This document shows positions 20,086 to 30,880 of a stretch of DNA of 64,000 nucleotides, piece after piece. The notes under the pieces are model-generated. The model saw only the letters and a list, made by a program, of their open reading frames with translations. It searched no databases and was not told where the DNA came from. Each line of letters begins with the position of its first letter. The first letter of the stretch is position 1. The stretch is from Typha latifolia (taxonomy: Eukaryota > Streptophyta > Magnoliopsida > Poales > Typhaceae): positions 11,481,096 through 11,545,095 of the forward strand of contig CM034100.1 in NCBI GenBank assembly GCA_019914945.1, written 5' to 3'. Position numbers and translations under genes: made by a program.

Positions 20086-20620
20086 GCCTAGGTGGAGGAG
20101 CGAAGAGCGAAGGGCGTTTGCTTACGATGTGATGAGCATTTCACTCCCATTGATCGGTGTTCTAAACCGATCGAGAGTGTGATTCTCATCGATGGTCTCG
20201 AGGAGCATGATGAGGTTGTTGATGATGGAGAGTGTTTAGAGGAGGTCCATGAGGAGGTCATTGTGGAGAGTGCGGAGGAAGATATCCTAGCTGAAATATC
20301 GATGCATGGATATTCGAGTACTTCTGTGCTGAAGACGTTACGAGTAGACGGACTCATTAGAAAGCATTGTGTGCAGATCCTCATTGTTTTGGGGAGTACA
20401 CACAAGTTTCTAGACAAAAGGTTAGTGAGGAGATTGGGTTTGGATGTCGAACTGACCACGGGATTTGACGTTGCTATCGGAGATGGCATGAAGCTTAAGG
20501 CGGAGTGCTTGTGTCGTTGAGTCGGTATACGGGTGCAAGGATACGACATCATTGTGGACTTGTATCCATTGGCACTGTGAGGAGCGGATATTGTCCTTGG
20601 TACTCAGTGATTTAGCCTAT
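20086..20620 (+). pseudogene. pol: B-family zinc knuckle and protease
   Basis: VEERRAKGVCLRCDEHFTPIDRCSKPI is the CCHC-type knuckle with its GH changed to ID. Acidic linker and AEISMHGYSSTSVLKTLRVDGLIRKHC follow. The protease reads LIVLGSTHKFLDKRLVRRLGLDVE...IGDGMKL. The catalytic D-S-G has become V-L-G, so the enzyme would be dead. A stop precedes VGIRVQGYDIIVDLYPLAL and GADIVLGTQ. Frame otherwise follows gag directly, as in the family. Confidence 0.85.
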
Positions 20621-20679
20621 CTTCTTTAGTTATGACTAGTAGGAGATGAGGCTCAAACGAGTTTAGGTATTACCATTGA

Positions 20680-21340
20680 ATTGTTTAATTTATTAGATAA
20701 CTTTTCTAGACTATTTGAAGAGCCATAGGAGTTGCCACCAAGGAGAGCAGCAGACCATCGCATAGAGATTTTACCTGGGGCCGCACCGGCGAACGTGTGG
20801 CCATATTGGTATCCACATGTGCAAAAAGAAGTTATCAGAAAGATGGTGGCCAAGATGTTCGAGCAAAGTCTTATTCAACCAAGTCATAGCTTATACTCAT
20901 CCCCCGTGCTATTGGTGCGAAAAAAGGACGGGACATGGCGTTTTTGGGTTGACCATCGAGCACTAAACGCTATTATCGTCAAGGATCGATATCATATTCC
21001 GATTATAGAGGAGCTACTGGAGCTTGTAGGGGCAACTCTATTCAGCAAGCTTGACTTGAGGGCCGGGTATCATCAAATTAGAATTCACTCAGTGGATGAG
21101 CACAAAACTACGTTTTGAACTCCGGACGGGCATTACGAGTTCCGGGTGATGCCTTTTGGTCTCACCAATGCTCCAGCAACCTTTCAAGGCCAAATAAATG
21201 ATATATTTCGGCGTCTCTTGCGAAGGTATGTCTTAGTATTTTTTGACAACATTTTGGTGTATAGCAAGACTGATTTGGAGCATTGGTGGCATTTGGAGGA
21301 TGTGCTAAATTTATTGAAGTAATCTAATTGAAGATCAAAA
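20680..21340 (+). pseudogene. pol: B-family reverse transcriptase
   Basis: RT runs from PPRRAADHRIEILPGAAPANVWPYWYPHVQKEVI through [33 protein letters not shown]. It continues with [17 protein letters not shown] and [18 protein letters not shown] to [17 protein letters not shown]. The catalytic FFDD is FFDN here and a stop follows HKTTF. Chromovirus RT signatures are clear. It cannot be functional. Confidence 0.9.
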
Positions 21341-22070
21341 AGTCCAAGTGCCTATGGGGAGTATCACAAGTGGAGTATTTAGGCCGCATCATTTCAGTAG
21401 ATGCTGTAGCGGCAGATTCTCAAAAGGTTGCATGCATGACCGCTTAGCCTATTCCTATTACTACCACCGAATTGAGAGGATTTTTGGGGCTGACCGGATT
21501 TTATTGCTGATTCATCGCCGGATATGGCAAGATCGCTGCTCCTTTAACTTCTTTGTTGAAGGACTCTTTCAGAGGGACGGATGAAGCCACTTCAGTCTAT
21601 GAAAAATTAAAAACAACAATGACGACGGCACCTGTTCTAGCACTACCGAACTTCACCAAAGAGTTCATTGTGGAATGTAGGACATCCCATAGCCTTTCTT
21701 AGTAAGTCTTTGTCACAAAAATCTCAGCAATTATCATCTTATGAGATAGAGATGTTAGCAATTCTGCATGCGGTGATAAAGTGGAGGCCTTATTTGATTG
21801 GTAGATGATTCATTATTCAAACCGATCAAAAGAACCTTCCATACTTTATGGGACAGCGCATACACACTCTGGCACAGTAGAGATGGGTCACAAAATTCTT
21901 GGGATATGATTATGAAATCCAATACAGGAAGGGAATGAAAAATAGAGCGGCGGATGCACTATCGCGCCAACTCGATACCGCCGAGCTTGAAGCCTATTCT
22001 TCCCCTACCTTTCCTTTCCTTGACGAACTGAGGTATGCATGTACATCTAACACGGATGATTTTTAGAGTG
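21341..22070 (+). pseudogene. pol: B-family RT connection and RNase H
   Basis: Frame-shifted remnants: [53 protein letters not shown], then LALPNFTKEFIVEC. A small deletion removes the [13 protein letters not shown] active-site segment. RPYLIGR, TDQKNLPYFMGQRIHTLAQ and FLGYDYEIQYRKGMKNRAADALSRQLDTAEL follow. A jump at about 22062 leads to the chromodomain tail. Confidence 0.8.
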
Positions 22071-22349
22071 CAAACTGTCTTTCATGTTTCATTGCTGAGG
22101 GAGCGGATTGGAGATCATGAGATCGTTTGATCAGTTCTACCGGAGTCATTGGAGGAGATAGAGATCGAAGAGTCAGTTCGTGTACTTGCTAGACGCCGAT
22201 GACGACATGGTACCAGATTGGAGATGGAGATTCTAGTTGAGCAGCTTGACAAGCCATCCGATGAGACTACATGAGAGTTGAGACCTGATATCTTGGAGCA
22301 TTTCTCTGACTTTTCACCTTGAGGGCAAGGTGGGGGAAGCGTGGTGGGC
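22071..22349 (+). pseudogene. pol: Chromodomain tail of B element
   Basis: Short chromodomain-like sequence: LPESLEEIEIEESVRVLARRRRRHGTRLEMEILVEQLDKPSDETT, then PDILEHFSDFSP and the family terminal GAGGGCAAGGTGGGGG. In the A elements the equivalent is VLIEWLGKPTDESTWELE. The key Trp of DESTW is a stop here. Integrase that should precede it is absent. Confidence 0.75.
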
Positions 22350-22386
22350 TGATACACTTAGTTAGGATATTTTCTTATTGTATTAG

Positions 22387-23167
22387 AACTTATCATAATA
22401 CATGGTCTGCCCCAAGAATATGTGCAATCCTGTAGTGGAAGTAGAGATCGGCCACGTTGTCATGCATGCCACCATTTGAGGATCCGCAGCCACTCCTTCC
22501 GCTGTAGTCAAAGAATACCAAGACATACCACCACAATAGAGGCCGAAAAATATCATTCATGAGGCCTTGAAAATTAGCTAGAGCATTAGTGAGACCAAAT
22601 GGCATCACCCGGAACTCGCAGTGCCTGTCCGGAGTTCGAAATACAGTTTTGTGCACATCCGTCGAGTGAACTCTAATTTGATGATACCCAGCCCTCAAGT
22701 CTAGTTTGCTGAATATGGTCACCCCTACAAACTCATCTAGCAGCTCCTCTATGACCGGAATAGAATACAGGTCCTTAATGGTGATAGCATTTAGTGCCCG
22801 GTAATCGACACAAAAATGCCACGTCCCGTCCTTCTTTCACACCAATAGCATGGGCGAGGAGTAAGAGCCATGACTTGGTTTTATGAGGTCTTGCTCCAAC
22901 ATCTCGGCCACCATCTTGGAGATAACTTCCTTCTGCACATGTGGATACCTATATGGTCTCACGTTCACCGGTGTAGCCCCGAGCATAATCTTTATGTGAT
23001 GGTCCGCTGGTCTCCTGCTAGTCCTAACTGAATTATTTGAGGCTCATCTCCTGCTGGTCCTAACTGAAGAAGATAGGTCAAATCACTCGTATAAGGTAGC
23101 CCTACCATCGACTGCATCGTTGGAATCGGTGGGGATCGAATGTTATCAAGCCACACCTCTTTGTTTC
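22387..23167 (-). pseudogene. pol: B-family RT and protease-RT linker
   Basis: Minus-strand RT covers [79 protein letters not shown] and [19 protein letters not shown] to LVFFDY (22393-23000). A deletion after that removes the rest. The linker (23000-23167) leads to the protease at 24260-24650, separated by the copia-like solo LTR. A stop sits before KKDG. Confidence 0.8.
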
Positions 23168-24187
23168 TGTTAGGTTTTTATTTGTTGGCAATTGTGTACA
23201 AAATATTCTAAGTGTATTTTTTCATGTATATGAGCTTTACACAAGTCTAGAATATCTCTGGTTTGAAGAATTGCAAGATTATTGGAGAAAAGCCGTTGAG
23301 TTCACACCGCGTTCAAAAATGCATTCGAACGCAGAATCTGCATTCACACAGACAGAGAGCCGCATTCACAAACGCGTTCGAACGTAGGTATTGAGTTCAC
23401 ACAGACAGAGAGCCACGTTCACAAATGCGTTCGAACGCGGGTACTGCGTTCACACAGATAGAGAGCCGCGTTCACAAACGCGTTTGAATGCGGGTACTAC
23501 GTTCACACAGACCGAGAGCTGCGTTCACAAACGCGTTCGAACGCAACCTGAAGAATTCAAGCTGTCGCATTCAAACGCACTCGGGCCCATTCGAACGCAC
23601 CTGAGATCAAGTCATGCCGTTCGAATGCACCCGGGCCGCGTTCGAACGCATCAACGAAGTTTGATAAAATTGGACTTTCGTGAGTACGGATAAGACTTGG
23701 ATTTGGTTCTATCTTGGGGATCATATATAAGGATTGTGATGCCCTATCTCTAGGGTGGTTGAAGAAGCATTATTGAAGGAGACTTCTTGAGGCTACATCG
23801 GTTCTTCAACTAACAAGGTTCCACTCATCAACAAAAGTTAATCTTTCATCTTAAGGGACGAAAGATCAATCTCGAGGGTTACTGAGGTTGGACTTCAATC
23901 ATAAGAAGTAGTGAATCGTGGGTTCTAGCGAGCAAGACTGAGAGGAACAAAGTCGTTTGGATCGACGGGTTGTTTTGTGAGTCAGTCTTATAACTGCTAC
24001 TATTCTAGTGATTAGTATTGATCCGAGTTTGGATCCGTGGTTTTTTCCCCATTTGGGTTTTTCCACGTTAAAATCTTGGCGTTCATCTCTGCTTTCATTC
24101 CTAATATTTCTATGAACTTTTACTTAAGCGAACGAGTGATATCATTGCCTAGTATTTAGATACATACTTGTGTCTAGGGGTTTTTTA
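23168..24187 (+). repeat. Copia-like solo LTR (LTR-E) with TSD GTTTC
   Basis: About 1.02 kb from TGTTAGGTTTTTATTTG to GGGGTTTTTTA, flanked by GTTTC at 23163-23167 and 24188-24192. Removing it restores the B linker CTTTGTTTCCTTGCTTAAATT as in other copies. GTGGTTTTTTCCCCATTTGG followed by TTTTTCCACGTTAAAATC near 24045-24078 is the leader motif typical of Ty1/copia LTRs. The 3' end is not the usual CA. TATA-like TATATAAGG lies at 23724-23732, downstream of 53-bp tandem repeats and seven TTCGAA palindromes (23324-23646). Confidence 0.8.
23342..23553 (+). repeat. Four 53-bp tandem repeats in LTR-E
   Basis: Units start at 23342, 23395, 23448 and 23501. Each has (A/G)TTCACACAGA, GAGAGC, GTTCACAAA and a GCGTTCGAACG palindrome (degenerate in the third). 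They lie upstream of the TATA-like box at 23724. Confidence 0.9.
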
Positions 24188-24192
24188 GTTTC

Positions 24193-24780
24193 CTTGCTTA
24201 AATTTCATCCACATGCTTCAAAAATCAAATGTGACGGGTCCCAAGCTCTGCAACCACTGAGTGCTAAGGACAATGTCTGCATCTTGCAGCGTCAACGGAT
24301 AAAAGTCGACAATGACGTCGTGTCCTTGCACCTGTATACCGACCCGACGACACAAGCTCTCCGCCCGAAGCTTCGTGCCGTCTCAAATAGTTCAATATCC
24401 AAGCCCATCTTCCTCACCAATCACTCATCTAGAAAGTTGTGTGTACTCCCAGAATCGATAAGGATGTGCATACAATGCTTTCTAACGAGTCTATCTACTT
24501 GCAATGTCCTAGGCACGGAAGTACCCGAATATGCATGCATAGATATCTCAACTTGAATATCTTTCTCTACGCCGTCCTCCACGTCTTCCTCAAGGACCTC
24601 CTTTGTAAACTATCCATTACCAGCAACCTCATCGTCTCTCTCGAGATCGTCGATGAGCATCACACTCCCGATCAGTTTGGAACACCGATGACCGAGGGTG
24701 AAACGTTCATCGCATCGAAAGCAAAGACCCTTCCTCTTCGCTCCTCCACCTAGGCAGGTGTGAGAGTTTGAACGGGGGGT
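24193..24780 (-). pseudogene. pol: B-family protease and zinc knuckle
   Basis: Continuation of the element interrupted by LTR-E. Reading minus: knuckle RKGLCFRCDERFTLGHRCSKLIGSVMLIDDLERDD near 24640-24740. Linker follows, then ISMHAYSGTSVPRTLQVDRLVRKHCMHILIDSGSTHNFLDE (about 24430-24560). The central protease has a deletion around SNSSISKPIFL (plus-strand positions 24390-24420). D-S-G appears retained but frame is lost after it. Confidence 0.7.
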
Positions 24781-25640
24781 CTTATGTCTCCTCTAACATC
24801 GAAAGAGGATCTCAAAGGTGGTCGTGCTCTAGTACTAGCAGCTGCTGCTTTTGAACCCGTAGAATTTCTAGCCGGCATTCTCGGTTGCAGCAACTTGTTT
24901 CACTGCCATTTTGAGAGCCTTGTGCTTTTCCTCTATCCTCATGGCTTTCTCAAAGGCCTCCTCAAGAGTGGTAGGATAGAGAGCATGAACATCCGCTTGG
25001 ATCTCGTCTCACAATCCTAAAATAAAGGTGCTCATCAATGTCGGTTCAAGCCTAGGTGGCTCACAACGACTACTAACTCTTTCAAATTTTACTTGGTACT
25101 CCAATACGGTTGTCCTCTGAACTATTTTGCTTAATGTTGCAACAAAATCTTCATATGCCGCTGTCCCAAATCTGCGTATAATCCTCCTACAAAAGTCTGC
25201 CCAACCGGTAAATCCTCCACCTTGAATAGCCAATCGATACCAATGCAAGGTCGTTCCTTGGAGGTGAAAGCTTGCCATCAGTACCTTTGCATCCTCCGCT
25301 TTGCCTTGATAATCAAAGTATTGCTCCACTAAATCCGTCAGATTACCGCCTTCGAATTTTGAAAAGTCCAAGCATGCGGTTCTCCCCCGGATAGCATTGT
25401 CAAGCTCGCAAAAGATCTTTCATTCAGGTCTGAGCCGCTGTACTTGTTGTGCTCCTTCTCTACATCCTCGAGCACGCCCATCACCATCTCCGAAGGGATC
25501 AACATCATCATCTAAGTGCCAATCTTCTTCATTGACGAAGCAAACTAGTGCCGCACGTCTCTCGGGTTCCACCATTGCTGACCTCAGGTTGTGTAGAAGG
25601 TGGGGCATGATGTGTAGGAATAGGTTGATAAGCTTTAATA
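24781..25640 (-). pseudogene. gag: B-family gag
   Basis: Frame 25009-25371 holds the gag core with VEQYFDYQGKAEDAKVLMASFHLQGTTLHWYRLAIQGGGFTGWADFCRRIIRRFG, SKIVQRTTVLEYQVKFERVSSRCEPPRLEPTLMSTFILGL. Frame 25420-25665 gives the hinge ALVCFVNEEDWHLDDDVDPFGDGDGRARG. C-terminal LEEAFEKAMRIEEKHKALKM is near 24900-24990. The N-terminal gag segment is missing: the hinge joins the primer-binding region at about 25625. Confidence 0.8.
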
Positions 25641-25646
25641 CCAGAT

Positions 25647-26312
25647 TGATAGGTTCTTGTACCAAAAGATCAGCTATGGAACGATTCCTTCAAGATCTGG
25701 ATTTATTACAAGGATCAGTCTGCGTGACTATGAGAAAATATTGGTCAAATACTCTCCTATGGTCCAAAAATTATGAAACTAATTGGATTAGATTTGTAAC
25801 TTTCTGACCTACAACTTTCGTATTTACACCCTTCACAGATTTGAACGTAACAGGGACAAAAGCATGGAATAACATGGGTGATAGTGGTGGTGACGGGTGG
25901 AGTGGATGTTTGTGTTATGGATGGATATGGAGATGAAGGTGGATTGTGGATGTGATTAAGGGATATAGACGAAGGGAACGAAGTGGTCGAGATGCCAAAG
26001 AAAAGGGATAGCTTGACAGTCGAGGGAGATTAAAAGTTAGGAGAAATCTTGCCAACGGTAGAGGTGAACGGATGCTGAAGAGGGAGGAGGGTGATTAGGG
26101 TAGATAGATGATAGAGAGGCAAGAAATCAATATTCCAATAGTATAATGAATTTGGCTGTCATCCACATATATATAGAGGCTAGCCAACAAGTCCTAAAAT
26201 AATAAGTAACCCTAATTCTAGAGGATTCACGCCGATCATGTTCAAACGCATAATATGCATTCTCTGTATTTGCAAACCTGATATAGGCATTCGCAAGGGC
26301 GTTCGAATGCAA
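25647..26312 (-). repeat. LTR-B fragment shared by two B bodies
   Basis: From TGATAGGTTCTTGTACC to about 26312, cut in GCAAGGGCGTTCGAATGCAACT. Left side: primer-binding-like AATACCAGAT and gag, so it is the 5' LTR there. Right side: integrase C-terminal sequence, so it is also the remnant 3' LTR of the next B element. The joint with integrase is inside the LTR; the rest of the LTR and the chromodomain are lost. Confidence 0.75.
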
Positions 26313-27310
26313 CTCTTGCTCCCTATGGCTGTGATCATAAACTTGCTTCATAAAGTTTTGAGCAACTTTAAGATGAGCACGCAACCTGCTCAATGTGGCG
26401 TCCCTATCCATCAACGCTATGTCCACCTCCGTCCAATCTGCCGATGCCACTAGATTATAAGCACGTAACCCGTCGGAGCCGTGCGTCTATACACCACCTC
26501 AAATGGAGTCATACTAGTGCTGCTATGGTAGGCGGTGTTGTAGGACCAATCCACCCATGATAAGAACTCCAACCATCATCTCAGCATCTCTCCAATAGAA
26601 CACCTCAAGTACTGCTCAATGCCTCGTTTGACCATATCAGTTTGGCCGTCCGTCTGTGGATGGTAGGCCGAACTGAAGTTCAATCGAGTCCCCTACAATC
26701 TGAAAAACTCCATCCAAAAGTTGCTCATAAATACACGATCACGATCCGAGACAATCGTGCATGGCATGCCATGTAACCGAGCAATATCTCTAACAAAAAT
26801 TTCAACCATCGACTTGGCTGAAAATGGATGTGATAATGCCGAAAAGTGCGCAAACTTGCTCAATCTATCAACCACCACAAAGATAACGGTATAACAACAT
26901 ACTAGCGGAAGACCCGCTATGAAATCCATAGATTTGTCTTCCCAAACATGGTCTGGTATAGGTAAAGGCTAAAGTAATCCGACCGGTTTCAATGTGGTTG
27001 CCTTAGCCCTTCGACAGACTTCGCAAGCATGGACAAAACTCCTCACATCCTGCCTCAATCCTGGCCATGTGCAACTCTGAGATATCCTCCTATAAGTCCT
27101 CAAGACACCCTCATGACCAGCCTCTGGAGTTTGGTGGAAGTGCTCCAATAATTTCTATCGCAATCCGTCCTTTGAGGGCACCCGAATGCATCCACGGTCC
27201 AGCAGCAAACCACCAACTCTGGATGGTGCTCCGGATCATCCATCACCTCCTACAGGAATCTCAAAATATCTGGGTTGGATGTACATCCATACCTTAGCTC
27301 GTCAAAGAAG
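26313..27310 (-). pseudogene. pol: B-family integrase
   Basis: Minus-strand order: zinc-binding part (about 27000-27200, GHEGVLRTYRRISQSCTWPGLRQDVRSFVHACEVCRRAKAT). The core is MDFIAGLPLVCCYTVIFVVVDRLSKFAHFSALSHPFSAKSMVEIFVRDIARLHGMPCTIVSDRDRVFMSNFW (26693-26929). The [15 protein letters not shown] segment is near 26600. The C-terminal part ends at MASADWTEVDIALMDRDATLSRLRAHLKVAQNFMKQVYDHSHREQE. Catalytic D (MDFI), D (SDRD) and E (DGQTD...; E not conserved as usual) are partly kept. Stops separate the pieces. Confidence 0.8.
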
Positions 27311-27990
27311 GGAAAGTAGGAGAAGAATAGGCTGCAAGCTTGGCGGTATCGAGTTGGCGCAATAGTGCATCCGCCGCTCTATTGTCCGTTCCCTTCTTGT
27401 ATTATATTTCATAATCATAATCCAACAATTTTGTGATCCATGTCTGCTATGCCAGAGTGTATATATGCTGCCCATAAAGTATGGAAGACTCCTTTGAGCA
27501 GTTCGGATAATGAATCACCTACCGATCAAATAAGGTCTCCACCTTGTCATCGCATGTAGAATTGCCAACATCTCTCTCTCATAAGTCGATACTTGCTGAG
27601 ATTTTTGTGATAAACCCTTGCTAAGATAGGCAATGGGATGTCCTCTTTGCATTAGTACAGCTCCTATGCTAACTCCTAACGGATCACATTCCACAATGAA
27701 CTCTTTGGTGAAGTCCGGTAATGCTAAAACGGGTGCCGTTGTCATTGTTGTTTTCAGTTTTTCAAAGGATGTAGTGGCTTCATCTGTCCATCTAAAAGAA
27801 TCCTTTTATAATAATGAAGTGAGAGGAACAATGATCTTGCCATATACGGCTATGAAGCGTTGATAATATCCGGTCAGCCCCAAAAATTCTTTCAATCCAG
27901 TGGTAGTGGTAGGAATAGGCCAAGCGGTCATGCATGCAACCTTCTAAGAATTCGCCGCTACACCATCCACTGAAAAGATGTGGCCTAAAT
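27311..27990 (-). pseudogene. pol: B-family RNase H
   Basis: RNase H frame 27515-27745: [78 protein letters not shown] is changed to D-P-L at the first catalytic site. Further C-terminal segments follow in other frames. The [20 protein letters not shown] connection lies at 27780-27830. Confidence 0.8.
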
Positions 27991-28720
27991 ACTCCACTTG
28001 TGGTACTCCCCATAGGCACTTGGACTTCTTGATCTTCAATTGGTTTTGCTTCAACAAATTCAGCACATCCTCCAAATGCCGCCAATGCTCCAATTCAGTC
28101 CTGCTATACACCAAAATGTCGTCAAAAAATATCAAGACATACCTTCGCAATAGAGGCCAAAATATATCATTCATGAGGCATCAAAAGGTAGCTGGAGCAT
28201 TAGTGAGATCAAAAGGCATCACCCGGAACTCATAATGCCCGTCCGGAGTCCAAAATACAGTTTTGTGCACATCCGCTGGCTAAACTCTAATTTAATGATA
28301 CCCGGCCATCAAGTCAAGCTTGCTGAATATAGTCGCCCTTGCAAGCTCGTCCAGCAGCTCCTCTATAACCGGAATAGGATACCGGTCCTTGATGGTAAAA
28401 GCATTTAGCGCCCGATAGTTAACTCAAAAATGCCATGTCCCATCCTTTTTTTGCACTAATAACACGGGGGATGAGTATAAGCTGTGACTTGGTTGTATGA
28501 GGCCTTGATCCAACATCTAGGCTACCATCTTTGGAATAACTTCTTTTTGCACATATAGATACTGATATGGCCTCACATTCGCTGGTGCAGCCCCTAGCAC
28601 AATCTCTATGCGATAGTCCACTGCTCTCCTTGGTGGCAACTCTTGTGGCTCCTCAAACAATCCAGAAAAGTTATCTAATAAATTAGACAATTCAATAGTA
28701 GTACCTGAACTCATTTGAGG
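27991..28720 (-). pseudogene. pol: B-family reverse transcriptase
   Basis: RT start at 28517-28714 (IELSNLLDNFSGLFEEPQELPPRRAVDYRIEIVLGAAPANVRPYQYLYVQKEVIPKMVA). Palm and YADD-equivalent at 27944-28174 ([76 protein letters not shown]). FFDDILVYS is intact. Stops and shifts lie between 28180 and 28510. Confidence 0.85.
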
Positions 28721-29251
28721 CTCATTTCCTGCTGGTCCTAACTAGAGAAGATAGGCCAAATCATACGCACAAGGCAGCCCCACCATATGCTGCATCGCAG
28801 GAATCAGCGAAGATTGAGCACCATCAAGCCACACATCTTTGTTTCCTTGTTTAAATTTTGTCCACATGTTTCGAAAATTAAATATAACCATTGTGCGCCA
28901 AGGATAATGTTCGAACCTCGTAGCGCCAACGGATACAAGTCTACAATGATGTGGTGTCCTTATACACGTATACCAACTTGGCGACATAAGCCCTCCGCCT
29001 TAAGCTTCGTACCGTCTCTAATAGCAACGTCATATCCCGTGGTCGGTTTGGCATCCAAACCCAATCTCCTCACTAACCTATTGTCTAGAAAGTTGTGTGT
29101 ACTCTATGAATTGATGAGGATATACACACAATGCTTTCTAACGAGTCCGTCTACTTGTAATATCCTCGGCGCGGAATTACCCGAATATGCATGCATTGAT
29201 ATTTTAGCTCGGATATCTTCCTCCGCAACCTCCACAATGGCCTCCTCATGG
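28721..29251 (-). pseudogene. pol: B-family protease and linker, cut by LTR-A element
   Basis: The linker is followed by a protease segment read as HKLLD(N)RLVRRLGLDAKPTTGYDVAIRDGTKL. It is split from its N-terminal part by the A element at 29257-32697. The protease start ILIN SSSTHNFL-type and ARISMHAYSGNSAPRILQVDGLVRKHC segments lie around 29080-29220. After the inserted elements, the same frame region continues at 32698-32725 and 33754 onward. Confidence 0.7.
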
Positions 29252-29256
29252 ACCTA

Positions 29257-30203
29257 TGATATGATCACACCTCTGGCTATGGAGCTCTGATACCAGCTTG
29301 ATACGATCTTCTCTTTGGGGCTAAGGCTCTGATACCAGCTTGATACGATCTAGCACGGAAGTTTGAAATAAGATCCCAAAATATGCTGTCGTCGGATCGA
29401 CGTGATATTTTGATATGTTGTAGCCTTGTACAAGAGCTTTCCAACAAATCAAGTTTCAGGCAAATCGGAGTTGGGGATCTCGAGATATCATCCGTTTAGT
29501 GGACGAAGGTCAGGTGGTCTATTTTGGATCCGTGGATGGAGGCACGTGATCCTAGGTAATGGTGGATGGTGGAGGACCGGCATTAATGGGGTCGCACCGG
29601 TAAAAAGTGGTGGTGGAAAGGTTGTGGTTGATGGAAGGATTAGGGCAACTGTGGGATAGATTGGACGAAGGGGGAGAAGAGGGTCACCCCTAAGGGACTA
29701 GGGTGATTAGCTGGACGAGGGAGGTTAGAAGCGGCGTCGCCGGGGATTGAGAGAACGGGAGCGAAGAAGACGAAGGAGGCAAGGCAAAACTCAATCTCAA
29801 TAATCAATAATAATTTTGGTTGCCCTACACATCCTTTTATAGGCTAACCAACAACTCACATTAACCCTAAAACACAATTTTCGCCGACCGCGTTCGAACG
29901 CACCGAATTAGCTCTTCTGGATTTGCGAACGCGATGCAGGCGTTCGAACGTGTGATCGAACGCGCCTGTCGGTATTTGCGAACGCGATGCAGGTGTTCAC
30001 AGTGCGTTCGAACGCACAGTACATTCTCTTCACCACGTTCACAACCCCGTTCACAAACCGCGTTCGAACTCACTCCACCTGCGTTCGAACGCGACTTACA
30101 GAAAACTTATTTTAATGGAAATTAAACACTAAAACATGAAGCAAAAACACTCCAAAAGTGAATCCATGCTCGAGACGACGTCGGTGAAATCCGAATCGTA
30201 TCA
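29257..30203 (-). repeat. LTR-A, 3' LTR
   Basis: 947 bp from TGATATGATCAC to GAATCGTATCA. Plus-strand CCTTTTATAGGC (29833) is the TATA box in minus sense. GCGTTCGAACGC palindromes run at 29885-30095. The 3' end holds two GCTCTGATACCAGCTTGATACGATC units, buried primer-binding sites. Confidence 0.85.
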
Positions 30204-30880
30204 ATCTACCACGCTTCCGCAACCTTGTCCTCAAGGTTTGAAGTTCGGAAAGCGATCCATGATATCTGACTCTAGCTCCCAGGTAGACTCGTCAGTAGGT
30301 TTGCCCAGCCACTCAATTAGCACTTCAGTCTCTAATCTGGTCCCATGGCGTCTTCTCCTGCGGCCTAATACTCGGACCGGTTCAGTGGTGCCATCTTCCT
30401 CCATTAGTTCGGGTAAGGCCGAACCCACCACATGGTTAGGCTCGATCTGGGCCTTCAATGCTGATACATGGAAGACTGGATGTATCCTGGTTCCTTCAGG
30501 TAGGTCCAACCGGTAAGCTACTGGACCGATTCGTTGTAGCACTCGGTACGGACCGTAGTACTTGTAACCCAACTTTTGGTTCAAAATCGGTCTCAATGTG
30601 GACTGCCGATACAGTTGAACTTGAACGAACACCAATTGATCCACCTCAAATTCTCGCTCACGTCGGCCTTTGTCATGAGTTTGCTTCATGCAGTTTTGGG
30701 CTGTGGCTAGGTGAGTCTTGAGCAGTCTCAATGTTTCATCTCGATCAGCAAGCTCCAAGTCAAGCTCGGTCTTATCCGCCGCCGCGAGTCTATCATAGGC
30801 ACGCAAGACAGGGGGAGTGCGCCCATAAACCGCCTCAAAGGGGTCATGCTGATGCTAGAGTGATGAGCAGTATTGTATGA
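30204..30880 (-). pseudogene. pol: Chromodomain and integrase C-terminus of A element
   Basis: Open frame 30231-30806: RAYDRLAAADKTELDLELADRDETLRLLKTHLATAQNCMKQ, then VDQLVFVQVQLYRQSTLRPILNQKLGYKYYGPYRVLQRIGPVAYRLDLPEGTRIHPVFHVSALK. It ends in a chromodomain (RVLGRRRRRHGTRLETEVLIEWLGKPTDESTWELESDIMDRFPNFKP). In chromoviruses this domain is thought to direct integration to heterochromatin. A one-base loss in a C run near 30841 puts it out of frame with the integrase core. Confidence 0.85.

Larger units (their letters stand above)
17975..22386 (+). mobile_element. Plus-strand LTR-B element lacking integrase
   Basis: Order: 5' LTR-B (17975-18758), degenerate primer-binding sites (18760-18793), gag, knuckle, protease, RT, RNase H, then a jump to the chromodomain tail, the element end GAAGCGTGGTGGGCT and the first 37 bp of a 3' LTR (22350-22386). 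Integrase and nearly all of the 3' LTR are deleted. Many stops are TGG to TAG/TGA or CGA to TGA changes. It is the only multi-domain B copy on the plus strand. Confidence 0.85.

Noticed and set aside
23391..23693. 100-codon frame rich in FTNAFERG-like repeats
   Set aside because: It is the 53-bp tandem repeat of the copia-like LTR; 53 is not a multiple of three, so it cannot encode a repeated peptide domain.
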